From positions 1 through 21,143 of the forward strand of contig CABROF010000037.1 in the NCBI GenBank assembly GCA_902472555.1: a DNA stretch of 21,143 nt, in the 5' to 3' direction. The DNA is from UMGS1851 sp900555605 (GTDB lineage Bacteria > Bacillota > Clostridia > UBA1212 > UBA1255). Positions 6,225 to 14,292 of the stretch are shown here, one piece after another (position 1 is the stretch's first letter; each line of letters begins with the position of its first letter). The notes below the pieces were generated by a model. It made no database searches. It was not told the DNA's origin and was given only the letters and a program-made list of their open reading frames with translations. Made by a program: the position numbers and the translations under genes.

Positions 6225-7287
6225 CAGCGATCCACTCCCCTATCTCATTGGTTCCGAGCAAACGCGTCCCCGGTTCTCCCGTATAAATATCAGCAGTTCT
6301 ATAGCCCTGTTCAAGGATATGTTCCACAGCAGCCTCAATCGCCGCGGCTCCAGCTTCACAGCCGATCGAATAACGCAGCAGCATGGCGGCAGACAGAATA
6401 CTGCCTATCGGATTCGCTGTATTTTTTCCGGCAAGATCCGGTGCGGAGCCGTGTATGGGCTCATAAATGCCCGGGCCGCCGGAACCGATTGAAGCAGAAG
6501 GCAACAGGCCGATAGAACCGGACAGTACAGCCGCCTCATCCGACAAAATATCCCCAAACATGTTAGACGTTACAATCACATCAAACTGTTCCGGATGCAA
6601 AATCAGCTGCATGGCGGCATTGTCAACATACAGCGTACTGACAGAGACCTCCGGATATTGCTCCGCCATATTCCAAAAGCATTCCCGCCATAATTTAGAG
6701 GACTCCAGTACATTCGCTTTATCCACCAGGCAAAGCTTTCCTCTGCGTTTTCCGGCAATTTCAAAGCCCTGCCGCAGAACCCTGTCTATTTCATATGCCT
6801 CATAATGTTCCGTATCATATGCCGAATGGGCGTCTCTTCCGCTTCGGGAAAAATACATGCCGCCCATCAATTCCCGCACGATCATAATATCAATTCCCTG
6901 CTTTAGAATACGGTCCTTCAGCGGGCTGGCCTCCTGCAAAGCGGCATATAGTCTGACCGGCCGCAGATTTGTATAAGCTGCCAGTTCTTTCCGCAGCCGC
7001 AGCAGCCCTTCTTCCGGGCGATGCGTACTATGTTCCCATTCCGGACCGCCGACAGCGCCCAGCAGCACTGCATCCGACTGTCTGCAGGATAGCAGAACCT
7101 CCTCTGTCAGCGGCGTTCCGAATCTATCAATGGAACAGCCTCCGAATAGGTATTCATCAAAGCGGCAGGAAAAATGATATCTTTCAGCCGCACGCGCAAT
7201 CACTCTGACCGCTTGGACAGTAATTTCCGGGCCGATGCCGTCTCCGGAAACAACTGCAATTCGGAATTCCCGCTGATTTTGTTTCAT
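6214..7287 (-). CDS. leuB: 3-isopropylmalate dehydrogenase, 357 aa
   Basis: This enzyme oxidatively decarboxylates 3-isopropylmalate to 2-ketoisocaproate with NAD+, the third step of leucine synthesis, in the cytoplasm. The family signatures are complete: GDGIGPE at 15-21, LLGAVGGPEWE at 75-85, YTNLRP at 105-110, VRELMGGMYF at 137-146, catalytic DKANVL with Lys190, VDNAAMQL at 221-228, and SNMFGDILSDEAA at 241-253 carrying Asp246 and Asp250. YEPIHGSAPDLAGKNTANP (NAD site) follows. The VRELMGG form separates it from isocitrate dehydrogenase. The length is typical. The ATG at 7285-7287 overlaps the leuD stop as ATGA, which indicates translational coupling. Confidence 0.97.
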   Translation of the reverse strand: MKQNQREFRIAVVSGDGIGPEITVQAVRVIARAAERYHFSCRFDEYLFGGCSIDRFGTPLTEEVLLSCRQSDAVLLGAVGGPEWEHSTHRPEEGLLRLRKELAAYTNLRPVRLYAALQEASPLKDRILKQGIDIMIVRELMGGMYFSRSGRDAHSAYDTEHYEAYEIDRVLRQGFEIAGKRRGKLCLVDKANVLESSKLWRECFWNMAEQYPEVSVSTLYVDNAAMQLILHPEQFDVIVTSNMFGDILSDEAAVLSGSIGLLPSASIGSGGPGIYEPIHGSAPDLAGKNTANPIGSILSAAMLLRYSIGCEAGAAAIEAAVEHILEQGYRTADIYTGEPGTRLLGTNEIGEWIAGEI

Positions 7288-7775
7288 ATGGAATCCCCTG
7301 CTTTCATAATACCGCCTGCGTCAATGATACGGCGGATAAAATCCGGAAAAGGCTTTGCCTGGAACACCGCCCCCGTTGTTTCATCGGATATGCGGCCTGT
7401 TCGAAAATCAACTGCAATCTTATCACCGTTTTGTATCCTGTCGCATGCTTCTGCGCATTCCAGAATCGCCAGACCGATATTGATGGCGTTCCTATAAAAT
7501 ATCCGAGCAAAGGATTTTGCGATTACCACACGAATGCCGCACGCCTGAATGACCGCAGGCGCATGCTCTCTCGAAGATCCGCATCCAAAATTCAGACCGC
7601 CGACAATAATGTCATTTTTCCTGACATTCCGAATAAAGCTTCGGTCCAGGTCCTCCATACAATGTGCCGACAACTGATTCATATCCGTGATATTCAAGTA
7701 CCGTGCAGGGATAATTACATCCGTGTCTATGTTATCACCATATTTAAAAACTGTTCCGCACGCATAATCCGCCAT
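7284..7775 (-). CDS. leuD: 3-isopropylmalate dehydratase small subunit, 163 aa
   Basis: The small (swivel-domain) subunit of isopropylmalate isomerase, which with LeuC converts 2-isopropylmalate to 3-isopropylmalate. Motifs seen are NIDTDVIIPARYL near residue 15, GGLNFGCGSSREHAP near 60 and AKSFARIFYRNAINIG near 86. The length of about 163 matches the short LeuD type found in clostridia and archaea rather than the roughly 200-residue enterobacterial form. AGGAGG lies 8-9 nt before the ATG at 7775. The gene sits 25 nt after leuC and overlaps leuB by 4 nt, in the order of the pathway complex. Confidence 0.96.
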   Translation of the reverse strand: MADYACGTVFKYGDNIDTDVIIPARYLNITDMNQLSAHCMEDLDRSFIRNVRKNDIIVGGLNFGCGSSREHAPAVIQACGIRVVIAKSFARIFYRNAINIGLAILECAEACDRIQNGDKIAVDFRTGRISDETTGAVFQAKPFPDFIRRIIDAGGIMKAGDSI

Positions 7776-7800
7776 TTCGGCCGCCTCCTGATCCTGAATT

Positions 7801-9069
7801 TTATGCGGTCTGCGGCTCGCAGAGGAATCCTGCGATTGCCGAAGCAGCCACCGCGGGCCCTGTCAAATAGACCTCCGATTCTGTATGTCCCATACGCCCC
7901 ACAAAATTCCGGTTCGTAGTAGAAACCGCTCGTTCGCCTTTTGCCAAAATCCCCATATGACCGCCCAAGCACGGTCCGCAGGTCGGAGTAGATACGGCGG
8001 CGCCTGCCTGAATAAAGATCTCAAGCAGTCCTTCACGCAGTGCCTGTAAATAAATCTGCTGCGTTCCGGGAATCACAATACACCGTACTCCCGGCGCGAC
8101 CTTGTGGCTGCGCATAATTTCCGCGGCGATCCGAAGGTCATTTAAGCGGCCGTTTGTACATGATCCGATGACTGCCTGATCAATCGGGATGCCGTTTAAT
8201 TCCGCAACAGGCCGAACGTTGGACGGCAGATGCGGGCATGCGGCCAGCAGCGGAATTTTGCTGAGATCAATCTCATAGACCGCATCGTATGCCGCATCTT
8301 CATCGGCCGTATAAATACGGTAATTCCGCTGCACAGAAATCCCGCCGAGCTGTCCGATATAAGCAAGCGTCTGTTCATCAACGGGGAAAATGGCGTTTTT
8401 GGCCCCAGCTTCAACCGCCATATTCGCAATGGTAAATCGATCATCCATACATAAGGAGGAAAGTCCTTCTCCGGAAAATTCCATGGATCGGTATAATGCA
8501 CCGTCAACACCGATCAGACCGATGATATAAAGAATCACATCTTTTCCGCTGACCGGGCGCCGGACCGCGCCTGTCAGATGAAAACGAATCGCAGACGGTA
8601 CGCGGAACCAGGTGCGTCCGTGCGCCATCGCGTAAGCCATATCCGTACTGCCCACGCCGGTTGCAAAAGCCCCCATTGCGCCGTATGTACAGGTATGGGA
8701 GTCTGCGCCGATGATCGCTTCACCCGGTAAAATAAATCCCTGTTCCGGAAGCAGGCAGTGCTCGATCCCCATGGTCCCCACATCAAAGCAGTACGGCATT
8801 TGCGCGCGCCGTGCAAAGTCACGGAGCAGTTGACAGTTCTGTGCCGCCCTGATATCTTTGTTCGGCGTAAAATGATCCAGCACAAATACCACCTTTTGGG
8901 GATCAAACAGCTTCTGCAGTCCGTACTTTTCCATTTCGTTCACAGCTACCGGGGCGGTAATATCGTTTCCCATGACCAGATCCAGCTCAGCCATAATCAG
9001 ATCTCCCGGCGCAACCGTGTGCTGCCCCGCTTTTTCAGCAAGAATCTTCTGTGTCATCGTCATGCCCAT
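7801..9069 (-). CDS. leuC: 3-isopropylmalate dehydratase large subunit, 422 aa
   Basis: The aconitase-fold, [4Fe-4S]-containing large subunit of isopropylmalate isomerase. Visible signatures are GNDITAP near residue 35, GADSHTCTYGAMGAFATGVG around 121-140, and the cluster cysteines in SCTNGR (C304) and CGPC (C364, C367). STTNRNFVGRMG lies near the C-terminus. The length of about 420 is the clostridial/archaeal type and pairs with the short LeuD next to it. Two starts are possible. The ATG at 9078 (MCKMGM...) has AGGA 8 nt upstream. The ATG at 9069 (MGMTMTQKIL) agrees with the usual N-terminus of clostridial LeuC, and I prefer it. The cluster is likely oxygen-sensitive, which suits an anaerobe. 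Confidence 0.95.
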   Translation of the reverse strand: MGMTMTQKILAEKAGQHTVAPGDLIMAELDLVMGNDITAPVAVNEMEKYGLQKLFDPQKVVFVLDHFTPNKDIRAAQNCQLLRDFARRAQMPYCFDVGTMGIEHCLLPEQGFILPGEAIIGADSHTCTYGAMGAFATGVGSTDMAYAMAHGRTWFRVPSAIRFHLTGAVRRPVSGKDVILYIIGLIGVDGALYRSMEFSGEGLSSLCMDDRFTIANMAVEAGAKNAIFPVDEQTLAYIGQLGGISVQRNYRIYTADEDAAYDAVYEIDLSKIPLLAACPHLPSNVRPVAELNGIPIDQAVIGSCTNGRLNDLRIAAEIMRSHKVAPGVRCIVIPGTQQIYLQALREGLLEIFIQAGAAVSTPTCGPCLGGHMGILAKGERAVSTTNRNFVGRMGHTESEVYLTGPAVAASAIAGFLCEPQTA

Positions 9070-9093
9070 TTTACACATCCGCCCTTTCCTGAT

Positions 9094-10626
9094 TTATGTA
9101 TTGTTCCCCGTAGCAGCGCGCTTTTCATACAGCATATTATTGATCGCGTTAATATACGATAAAATACTGGCGGCAAAAATATTCATATCCACGCCATATC
9201 CTTTATAAGCCTGACCTTCGCTGCTGATCCTGACGCTGACCGCGCCCTGCGCATCCGTACCGCCTGTCACAGCCTCTATCGTATATTCCTCCAGTACCAC
9301 TCCGGCTTTTGTCGCATCATTGATCGCCTGAAAGGCAGCCTCTATCGGTCCGCTGCCCATTGCGAAACCGTCAATCCGACTGCCGTCATCCTTTTTTAAA
9401 CGGATATTACAGGTACTGTTCAGTACGTTGCTGGAATTGATTACATACTTATCCAATTCATATACATGCGGGATTTTCAGCAGCGTATTTCGGATCAGTG
9501 CTTCCAAATCTTTTTCACTTACGGTTTTTTTTCGGTCTGCAAGCTCTTTAAAGCGCTCAAACAACGTATTGAGCTGTTCTTCTTCTGCGTGATATCCCAG
9601 CATTTTCAGCTTTTCCTCTAAAGCATGACGGCCGGAGTGCTTGCCTAAAATCATTTTATTTGCCGTCAAACCAATGCTTTCCGGAGATATGATCTCATAT
9701 GTGGCACGATTCTGCAAAATGCCGTGCTGATGAATTCCCGCCTCATGCGCAAAAGCATTTTCACCTACAATCGCTTTGTTCGGCTGAACCTTTGTACCGG
9801 TCAGCATAACCAAAAGCCTGCTTGACCGCGTAATTTGTGTGGTATCTATTTCGCAGTCCGCCTGATAGAAATCCTTTCTGGTCTTTAGGTTCATAACGAT
9901 CTCTTCAAGCGCCGCATTGCCGGCGCGCTCTCCAATTCCGTTTACCGTACATTCAACCTGATCCGCGCCTGCTTTTACAGCGGCAAGAGAATTTGCGACC
10001 GCCAAGCCCAAATCGTTATGGCAGTGAACGGACAGCCCCACGCGTCCCGCCAGATCGACATGGGCACGAATATATCGGATCAAATCAGCCATCTCTTCAG
10101 GAGAGGCATAACCGACGGTGTCAGGTACATTAATCACATCTGCACCGCAGGCTACGACGGCACGGAACACCTCGGCAAGATATGCTCTGTCGCTGCGGGT
10201 TGCATCCTCCGCAGAGAATTCAACTCTGCCGCACAGCGACTTTGCATACCGCACCGCTGCTTTCGCTTGTTCCAAAACTTCCTCTCGCGTCTTTTTCAGC
10301 TTATATTGCAGATGAATATCCGAGGTCGCGAGAAAAACATGGATCAACGGATATTTTGCGCATTTGACGGCTTGATAAGCATAATCAATATCAGACTGCA
10401 CTGCTCTGGCCAAAGAGGCAACCGTTGTATGCTTCATTTCTTTTGCAATCGCGCTCACACCTGCAAAGTCGCCGGGAGATACAATCGCAAATCCTGCCTC
10501 AATTACATCAGCCTTCAGCAGCTCCAGCTGCTTTGCCATCTCGACCTTTTCTTTTATGCTCATACTGCAGCCGGGAGACTGTTCTCCGTCCCGCAGCGTA
10601 GAATCAAATATCCGGATCCGCCTCAT
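9094..10626 (-). CDS. leuA: 2-isopropylmalate synthase, 510 aa
   Basis: Condenses acetyl-CoA with 2-ketoisovalerate, the committed step of leucine synthesis. The TIM-barrel catalytic domain shows DSTLRDGEQSPG (8-19), the metal-binding HCHNDLGLA (201-209) and NGIGERAGN (229-237), then HEAGIHQHG and GKHSGRHAL. The C-terminal regulatory (LeuA dimer) domain from about residue 390 contains GSGPIEAAF and GTDAQGAVSV, so feedback inhibition by leucine is expected. Citramalate synthase and homocitrate synthase share the barrel, but the setting in leuACDB and the HxHG motif support LeuA. The ATG at 10626 has a purine-rich GGGGGA about 6 nt upstream. It lies 51 nt after the aldolase gene with no terminator between them. 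Confidence 0.96.
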   Translation of the reverse strand: MRRIRIFDSTLRDGEQSPGCSMSIKEKVEMAKQLELLKADVIEAGFAIVSPGDFAGVSAIAKEMKHTTVASLARAVQSDIDYAYQAVKCAKYPLIHVFLATSDIHLQYKLKKTREEVLEQAKAAVRYAKSLCGRVEFSAEDATRSDRAYLAEVFRAVVACGADVINVPDTVGYASPEEMADLIRYIRAHVDLAGRVGLSVHCHNDLGLAVANSLAAVKAGADQVECTVNGIGERAGNAALEEIVMNLKTRKDFYQADCEIDTTQITRSSRLLVMLTGTKVQPNKAIVGENAFAHEAGIHQHGILQNRATYEIISPESIGLTANKMILGKHSGRHALEEKLKMLGYHAEEEQLNTLFERFKELADRKKTVSEKDLEALIRNTLLKIPHVYELDKYVINSSNVLNSTCNIRLKKDDGSRIDGFAMGSGPIEAAFQAINDATKAGVVLEEYTIEAVTGGTDAQGAVSVRISSEGQAYKGYGVDMNIFAASILSYINAINNMLYEKRAATGNNT

Positions 10627-10677
10627 ATGAATCCCCCATCCTTTTATCCACCCGCAAACAGGCTGGCTGTACGTCTT

Positions 10678-11964
10678 TTAAAAATGAAAGGCCTCCCGCA
10701 AATCCTTTACTTCTCCGTCACTGATTGAAACGATTTCACCCAAGGCTTTTGAGGATACGACCGCTTTCGCGCTATATTCCATAACCTCCAATTTGTCAAA
10801 CGCATTGAGAAGGCTTGTTCCCGTTACAATAACACAGTCATTCTCAACCAGCAGAATCGGCGTCATATCGTTAAACAGATCCGCGGTCATATCCGGCTGA
10901 AGAAAACTTGCACCGAAGGGAATTTTCTTAACATTACGCAGCATAATATAAGATTCCGGTATAGTGCGGGAATCGAACTCGGCGTCTGTAACCGCAAAAG
11001 CCATTGTATACGGCGCATGGGCAATGATGATGGAATTGATATCCGGATGCTTTTCATATATCTTTTTATGAAGCGTAACGGAACGGGAAGGAATCTTACC
11101 TGCCTCGCGCCAATTGTTGACCACCCGTACCAGATCGTCCTCCTCTAAATACTTTCGATCCTTATGATACGGTGTAATCAAAAAAGAGCCATCGGAAAGC
11201 CGCTGTGAAAAGGTTCCCTGCGTACTGGTAAAGAGCTGTTGATCATATGCTCTTTTGATAAGCGCGCACATGTCTCTGCGGGCCGCACGTTCTTCGCTTC
11301 CGTATGTGTTATTCACGAATTCATCCATTACAACATGCTGCTTTTCTTTTGATAATTTGACATTTTTATCAGACAGCACCTTCAGATTTCCGAGACTCGC
11401 GGCTTCGATCTGCAGCCGCGCGCAATAGTCCAGCGTTTCAAAAGACATAAATGCTTTAAATAAATCGGAAGCGCCTACAAATACGCCGTGATTCTCCAGC
11501 ATGACAACATTATGTCCTTTGGAAAACTCAGCGGCAATTTTTTTGCTCAGCCCGATGCTGCCCGGCACATCATACGGAGCCATGGAAACGGTTCCGCAGA
11601 TCTGTGCAAAATTCGGAATCAGTCTTGTTTCAGGGATCTTCCGGACAATGCTGAATGCTACAAGCGCCGGCGGGTGCGCATGCAGAATGCCCTTAATGTC
11701 CGGCCGCATTCTATAAATCCGTTCGTGAACGGGAAATTCGCTGGAAGGCTTGTGGATGCCGATAATCGTTCCGTCAGGCTTGACCTGAATAATATCTTTT
11801 CTTGTAAGAGAGCCCTTATCAATCGATCCCGGGGTAATCCAGATATCTCCGTTTTCATCCAGAATCGACAGATTCCCGCCGGACGTAGTAGTCATTCCGT
11901 AATGATAAATGCGTTCCATAATCATCACAAGCTGGTCCGCGGGATGCAGTAAATCAAAATTCAT
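10678..11964 (-). CDS. Duplicated class II aldolase/adducin protein with a degenerate second domain, 428 aa
   Basis: Two tandem class II aldolase (fuculose-phosphate aldolase-type) domains of about 210 residues each. Domain 1 is intact: TTSGGNLS (25-32), SSE with catalytic-position Glu76, Zn ligands HAH (95-97) and ENHG (157-160, His159). Domain 2 (about 225-428) aligns well, but Glu76 becomes Ser295, the first Zn His becomes Ile314 and His159 becomes Asp376. It is probably non-catalytic and structural, or it binds substrate. The reaction would be retro-aldol cleavage of a phosphorylated sugar or decarboxylation of a related substrate; which one cannot be told. The frame runs on upstream to 12069, but the ATG at 11964 has AGAGGTG (11973-11979) and fits the family start. 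It appears to be the first gene of the leu transcript. Confidence 0.88.
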   Translation of the reverse strand: MNFDLLHPADQLVMIMERIYHYGMTTTSGGNLSILDENGDIWITPGSIDKGSLTRKDIIQVKPDGTIIGIHKPSSEFPVHERIYRMRPDIKGILHAHPPALVAFSIVRKIPETRLIPNFAQICGTVSMAPYDVPGSIGLSKKIAAEFSKGHNVVMLENHGVFVGASDLFKAFMSFETLDYCARLQIEAASLGNLKVLSDKNVKLSKEKQHVVMDEFVNNTYGSEERAARRDMCALIKRAYDQQLFTSTQGTFSQRLSDGSFLITPYHKDRKYLEEDDLVRVVNNWREAGKIPSRSVTLHKKIYEKHPDINSIIIAHAPYTMAFAVTDAEFDSRTIPESYIMLRNVKKIPFGASFLQPDMTADLFNDMTPILLVENDCVIVTGTSLLNAFDKLEVMEYSAKAVVSSKALGEIVSISDGEVKDLREAFHF

Positions 11965-11991
11965 ATACCAAACACCTCTTTTATAAATATA

Positions 11992-12033
11992 TTGCGCAGT
12001 GCAGGAGGCAATCATCGGACACCTGCTGCGCAA
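11992..12033 (-). promoter_or_regulatory. Leader hairpin upstream of the aldolase-leu operon
   Basis: TTGCGCAG-TG-CAGG (11992-12005) pairs with CCTGCTGCGCAA (12022-12033) over 12 bp with a two-base bulge and a 16-nt loop. It falls inside the predicted leader of about 105 nt (12069 to 11965), 28 nt before the start codon. On the minus strand it is followed by ATATATTTATAAAAG, not a clean T-tract. It could be an operator, an attenuator-like structure or an mRNA 5' stabiliser. No T-box motif or leucine-rich leader peptide is visible around it. Confidence 0.45.
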
Positions 12034-12075
12034 CATTAATATATTACCAAAATCAGCAGCAAAATACAAACGATA

Positions 12076-12104
12076 AGTATAGAAAAATACAGATATTTTT
12101 TCAT
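12076..12104 (-). promoter_or_regulatory. Sigma-A promoter for the aldolase-leu operon
   Basis: On the minus strand ATGAAA (12104-12099) and TATACT (12081-12076) are separated by 17 bp, each with strong partial agreement to consensus (4/6 and 5/6). The predicted start is near 12069. It is back to back with the + strand promoter at 12133-12161, leaving about 28 bp between the two -35 elements. Confidence 0.6.
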
Positions 12105-12132
12105 TGATTCTGAATTTTACGATTTTTCCTTA

Positions 12133-12161
12133 TTGACAAAAAGGCATTCATATATTAAACT
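12133..12161 (+). promoter_or_regulatory. Sigma-A promoter for the secreted-protein gene
   Basis: TTGACA (12133-12138), a 17-bp spacer and TAAACT (12156-12161). The -35 is perfect and the -10 matches 4 of 6. It implies a leader of about 100 nt before the ATG at 12271. Together with the leader of the opposite operon it accounts for the 306-bp gap between the divergent genes. Confidence 0.65.
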
Positions 12162-12208
12162 GATAGTATTAATAATTTATGAACACCCAGTGTGTTTATT
12201 TTTATTTG

Positions 12209-12230
12209 TATATTGCTGTTTCGCAGTATA
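12209..12230 (+). other. Hairpin in the leader of the 12271 gene
   Basis: TATATTGC (12209-12216) pairs with GCAGTATA (12223-12230), one of the eight pairs being G-U, around a TGTTTC loop. A smaller AACAC/GTGTT stem precedes it at about 12182-12196. It lies in the predicted 5' untranslated region and could affect stability or translation. It matches no riboswitch class I can identify. Confidence 0.35.
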
Positions 12231-12270
12231 TTACGTGGTGTGTTTTTAATCAATATAAGGAGGCAATTTT

Positions 12271-14091
12271 ATGAAAAAGAAGTTTTTCACATTACTTGTT
12301 GCATTTGTGCTTATTTTTACCACAGTACTGCCTGCACTCGCAACAGACGGGACAGAAGCCGACGGCAGCGGTGAGCGTACGGTTGGAACCGGCGGACTGG
12401 ATTTTTATTCGATTACAATTCATTATGATAAACCTACGCTTGTATCCTACATCGCAAAACGAAGCAAATATTATTTTGCTTATGAAGGTGAAGAACAACA
12501 AATGGCCACGGAATTTGTACTGCGTGCCGGAGTGACAAAAAACAATGACTATACGTTTGTCGGCCAGACCGCAGGCGCAGGCTCGAATTTCAATCAGCTG
12601 CTGTCGCTGGCTGACGGAATCTACGCGGAGGCCCATTATTCGAAGTTCCCTTATACATATGCCTACATCACCCACATACAGGACGGCGGAATCATTAAAA
12701 GCAAGGATGCTGTCCAAATTCGGGGAATTTCCGCGCTGTCTGATGACGCCGGAAATCAGAATCCGAATATTATCTATAATGCAGACGGCTATGCCGTAGA
12801 TAAAGACGCCGATACATCCGGTAAAAATTATTTTATTGATCCGAACGGCTACAGAATTGACGATGATTATGTTTATGTAGACAACAACAATCGCCGTGTC
12901 GTTTTATTCTATGAGGAAATGGAAATCTATAAAACCGGCGTCTTAAAGGGCAGCAGACCGGAAACCAACATTCGCGGTACCGGCAAATATTATCCTGTAT
13001 CATTAGAAGACCGTCTAGACGAAAACGGCAAACTTTTGGAGATCCGTGATATCGAAATTTTATACGTTGCCTCAAAAATAGATTATAACAATTTCTTGGC
13101 AGATGACGAAGCAAAGGTGCTTCCTATGGTGATTGACGACGGAACAATCGAGTATAACCGTGCGCAGTCACGCGCAGCAACGATTTCTCTCTTCCGTACG
13201 GTAAAGTCCGAGACGGAAACAGATGAAGAATATATGAGCAAGGACCGGAAATTTACCCAAGCAGACATTTTTGTCGACGAAATGGGCCGTATGATCAATG
13301 GTACTCCGGTTACCGGCACGCCTAAGATGAACTCCAATATCACAAAAATTACGATTGAAATTGATGCGCTTGGTACCCAGCTGTATGACAATTCCGCAGA
13401 TGATCCGCAGAATTTAAATAAGATTACGGTTTCCATCGGAGACTGGTCTTCCAATGTTGCAGCACAGTTATCTGCCCTTGAACAAGGACTGATCAGCGAA
13501 TCAGAGGTAAAGGGAACCATATTGGGAACCGTAAGCAGTCAGACCACCAAAACATCCATGAACTGGGAAAAGGGCGAATGGAATGAAAATCTTTCCCCCA
13601 CCGCAAAAAGTATCGATTTGAACGTCCCTGCCGAGATTTTGAATTCTCTATACGGTTCCGCTATTTTCTATCTGGAATTTGACATTCAGACACATCAGCC
13701 GGAAGACGCCTTCAATAATAGTTATATCGAATGGGAAAGCAAAGGCACCGGTACGACCTTAGCTACAAAGAACGTGAAAAAGTGGGTTGCTCCTGAGCCG
13801 CAAGAAAAGCCGGAAAGCAAGAGTCTTTTGGATCAAATTGCGGATGGATTCTTGTTTAAGGGCGAGTTGTGGGTCAGTCTCGTAATTTACGGTGTGATTG
13901 CACTGATCGTAATCGCGGTTGTTGTCATTATTGTAGTGGCTTCCGCAAAGGGAAAAAAGAAAAAATCCGCTGCACAGCCGAAAGAAATCAATCATGTTGC
14001 AGTAACAGAAGAATCTGTTACAGACACAGAGACTGCGGCAGAAGCGCCGAAGACAGAGAGAAAAGACGACACGAATACACCTGAGGCTTAA
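12271..14091 (+). CDS. Secreted, C-terminally membrane-anchored protein of unknown function, 606 aa
   Basis: The signal peptide is clear: KKK, a hydrophobic core and a likely cut after ALA at residue 24. A long extracellular region (about 25-530) is rich in Asp, Asn, Tyr and Thr and predicted mostly beta, with two short related motifs, ADGYAVDKDA (171-180) and PNGYRIDDDY (191-200). One membrane helix follows at about 533-559, then a KGKKKK stop-transfer and an acidic cytoplasmic tail of about 40 residues. The topology is that of a type I membrane protein exposed at the surface. No sortase motif, enzyme motif or known binding repeat is visible, and I do not recognise the family. AAGGAGG at 12257-12263 sits 7 nt before the ATG. 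The gene has its own promoter and terminator, so it is a one-gene unit. Confidence 0.88.
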   Translation: MKKKFFTLLVAFVLIFTTVLPALATDGTEADGSGERTVGTGGLDFYSITIHYDKPTLVSYIAKRSKYYFAYEGEEQQMATEFVLRAGVTKNNDYTFVGQTAGAGSNFNQLLSLADGIYAEAHYSKFPYTYAYITHIQDGGIIKSKDAVQIRGISALSDDAGNQNPNIIYNADGYAVDKDADTSGKNYFIDPNGYRIDDDYVYVDNNNRRVVLFYEEMEIYKTGVLKGSRPETNIRGTGKYYPVSLEDRLDENGKLLEIRDIEILYVASKIDYNNFLADDEAKVLPMVIDDGTIEYNRAQSRAATISLFRTVKSETETDEEYMSKDRKFTQADIFVDEMGRMINGTPVTGTPKMNSNITKITIEIDALGTQLYDNSADDPQNLNKITVSIGDWSSNVAAQLSALEQGLISESEVKGTILGTVSSQTTKTSMNWEKGEWNENLSPTAKSIDLNVPAEILNSLYGSAIFYLEFDIQTHQPEDAFNNSYIEWESKGTGTTLATKNVKKWVAPEPQEKPESKSLLDQIADGFLFKGELWVSLVIYGVIALIVIAVVVIIVVASAKGKKKKSAAQPKEINHVAVTEESVTDTETAAEAPKTERKDDTNTPEA

Positions 14092-14126
14092 TGAGCGATT
14101 GTTCTCTATCCTGTTGAAGCAATTCG

Positions 14127-14169
14127 AATATGCGGCAGCTGATGATTCTTTCAGCTGCCGCATATTTTT
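14127..14169 (+). terminator. Strong intrinsic terminator of the secreted-protein gene
   Basis: A 16-bp perfect stem, 14127-14142 with 14151-14166, with core GCGGCAGCTGA and an 8-nt loop, ending in TTTT. It starts 35 nt after the stop codon. Confidence 0.92.
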
Positions 14170-14212
14170 ATCATACCCGCGTTTCTTTAACACCTCCCCA
14201 GAGGAAAAGATC

Positions 14213-14241
14213 TTGACAAACCGTAAGGGATTGTATATACT
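14213..14241 (+). promoter_or_regulatory. Sigma-A promoter for the CNNM/CorC gene
   Basis: TTGACA (14213-14218), a 17-bp spacer, then TATACT (14236-14241). It is a near-consensus promoter with a start near 14248, about 44 nt before the main ATG. Confidence 0.85.
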
Positions 14242-14280
14242 CTTTCTCATAAAATTACTATTTTTAACTGAAAGGAATTG

Positions 14281-14292
14281 ATGAATCTCTAA
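14281..14292 (+). CDS. Possible three-codon leader cistron (Met-Asn-Leu)
   Basis: ATG-AAT-CTC-TAA starts 4 nt after AAAGGA (14271-14276), while the main ATG at 14292 is 15 nt from that ribosome site. The mini-cistron stop and the main start overlap as TAATG. This geometry would let ribosomes terminate and restart on the main gene. It could also be accidental. Confidence 0.3.
   Translation: MNL

Noticed and set aside
10018..10728. A 236-codon + strand open frame opposite leuA
   Set aside because: It is antisense to a well-conserved leuA, has no credible start signal, and its sequence is Cys/His/Arg-rich in the manner of a shadow frame.
11965..12069. T-box riboswitch for the leucine operon
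   Set aside because: No T-box consensus, specifier loop or antiterminator/terminator pair could be found in the leader.
12105..12119. CodY-like box (TTCTGAA core) upstream of the leu promoter
   Set aside because: Only 9 of 15 positions match AATTTTCWGAAAATT, too few to call in an AT-rich intergenic region, although the central 7 bp match and the location would be sensible.
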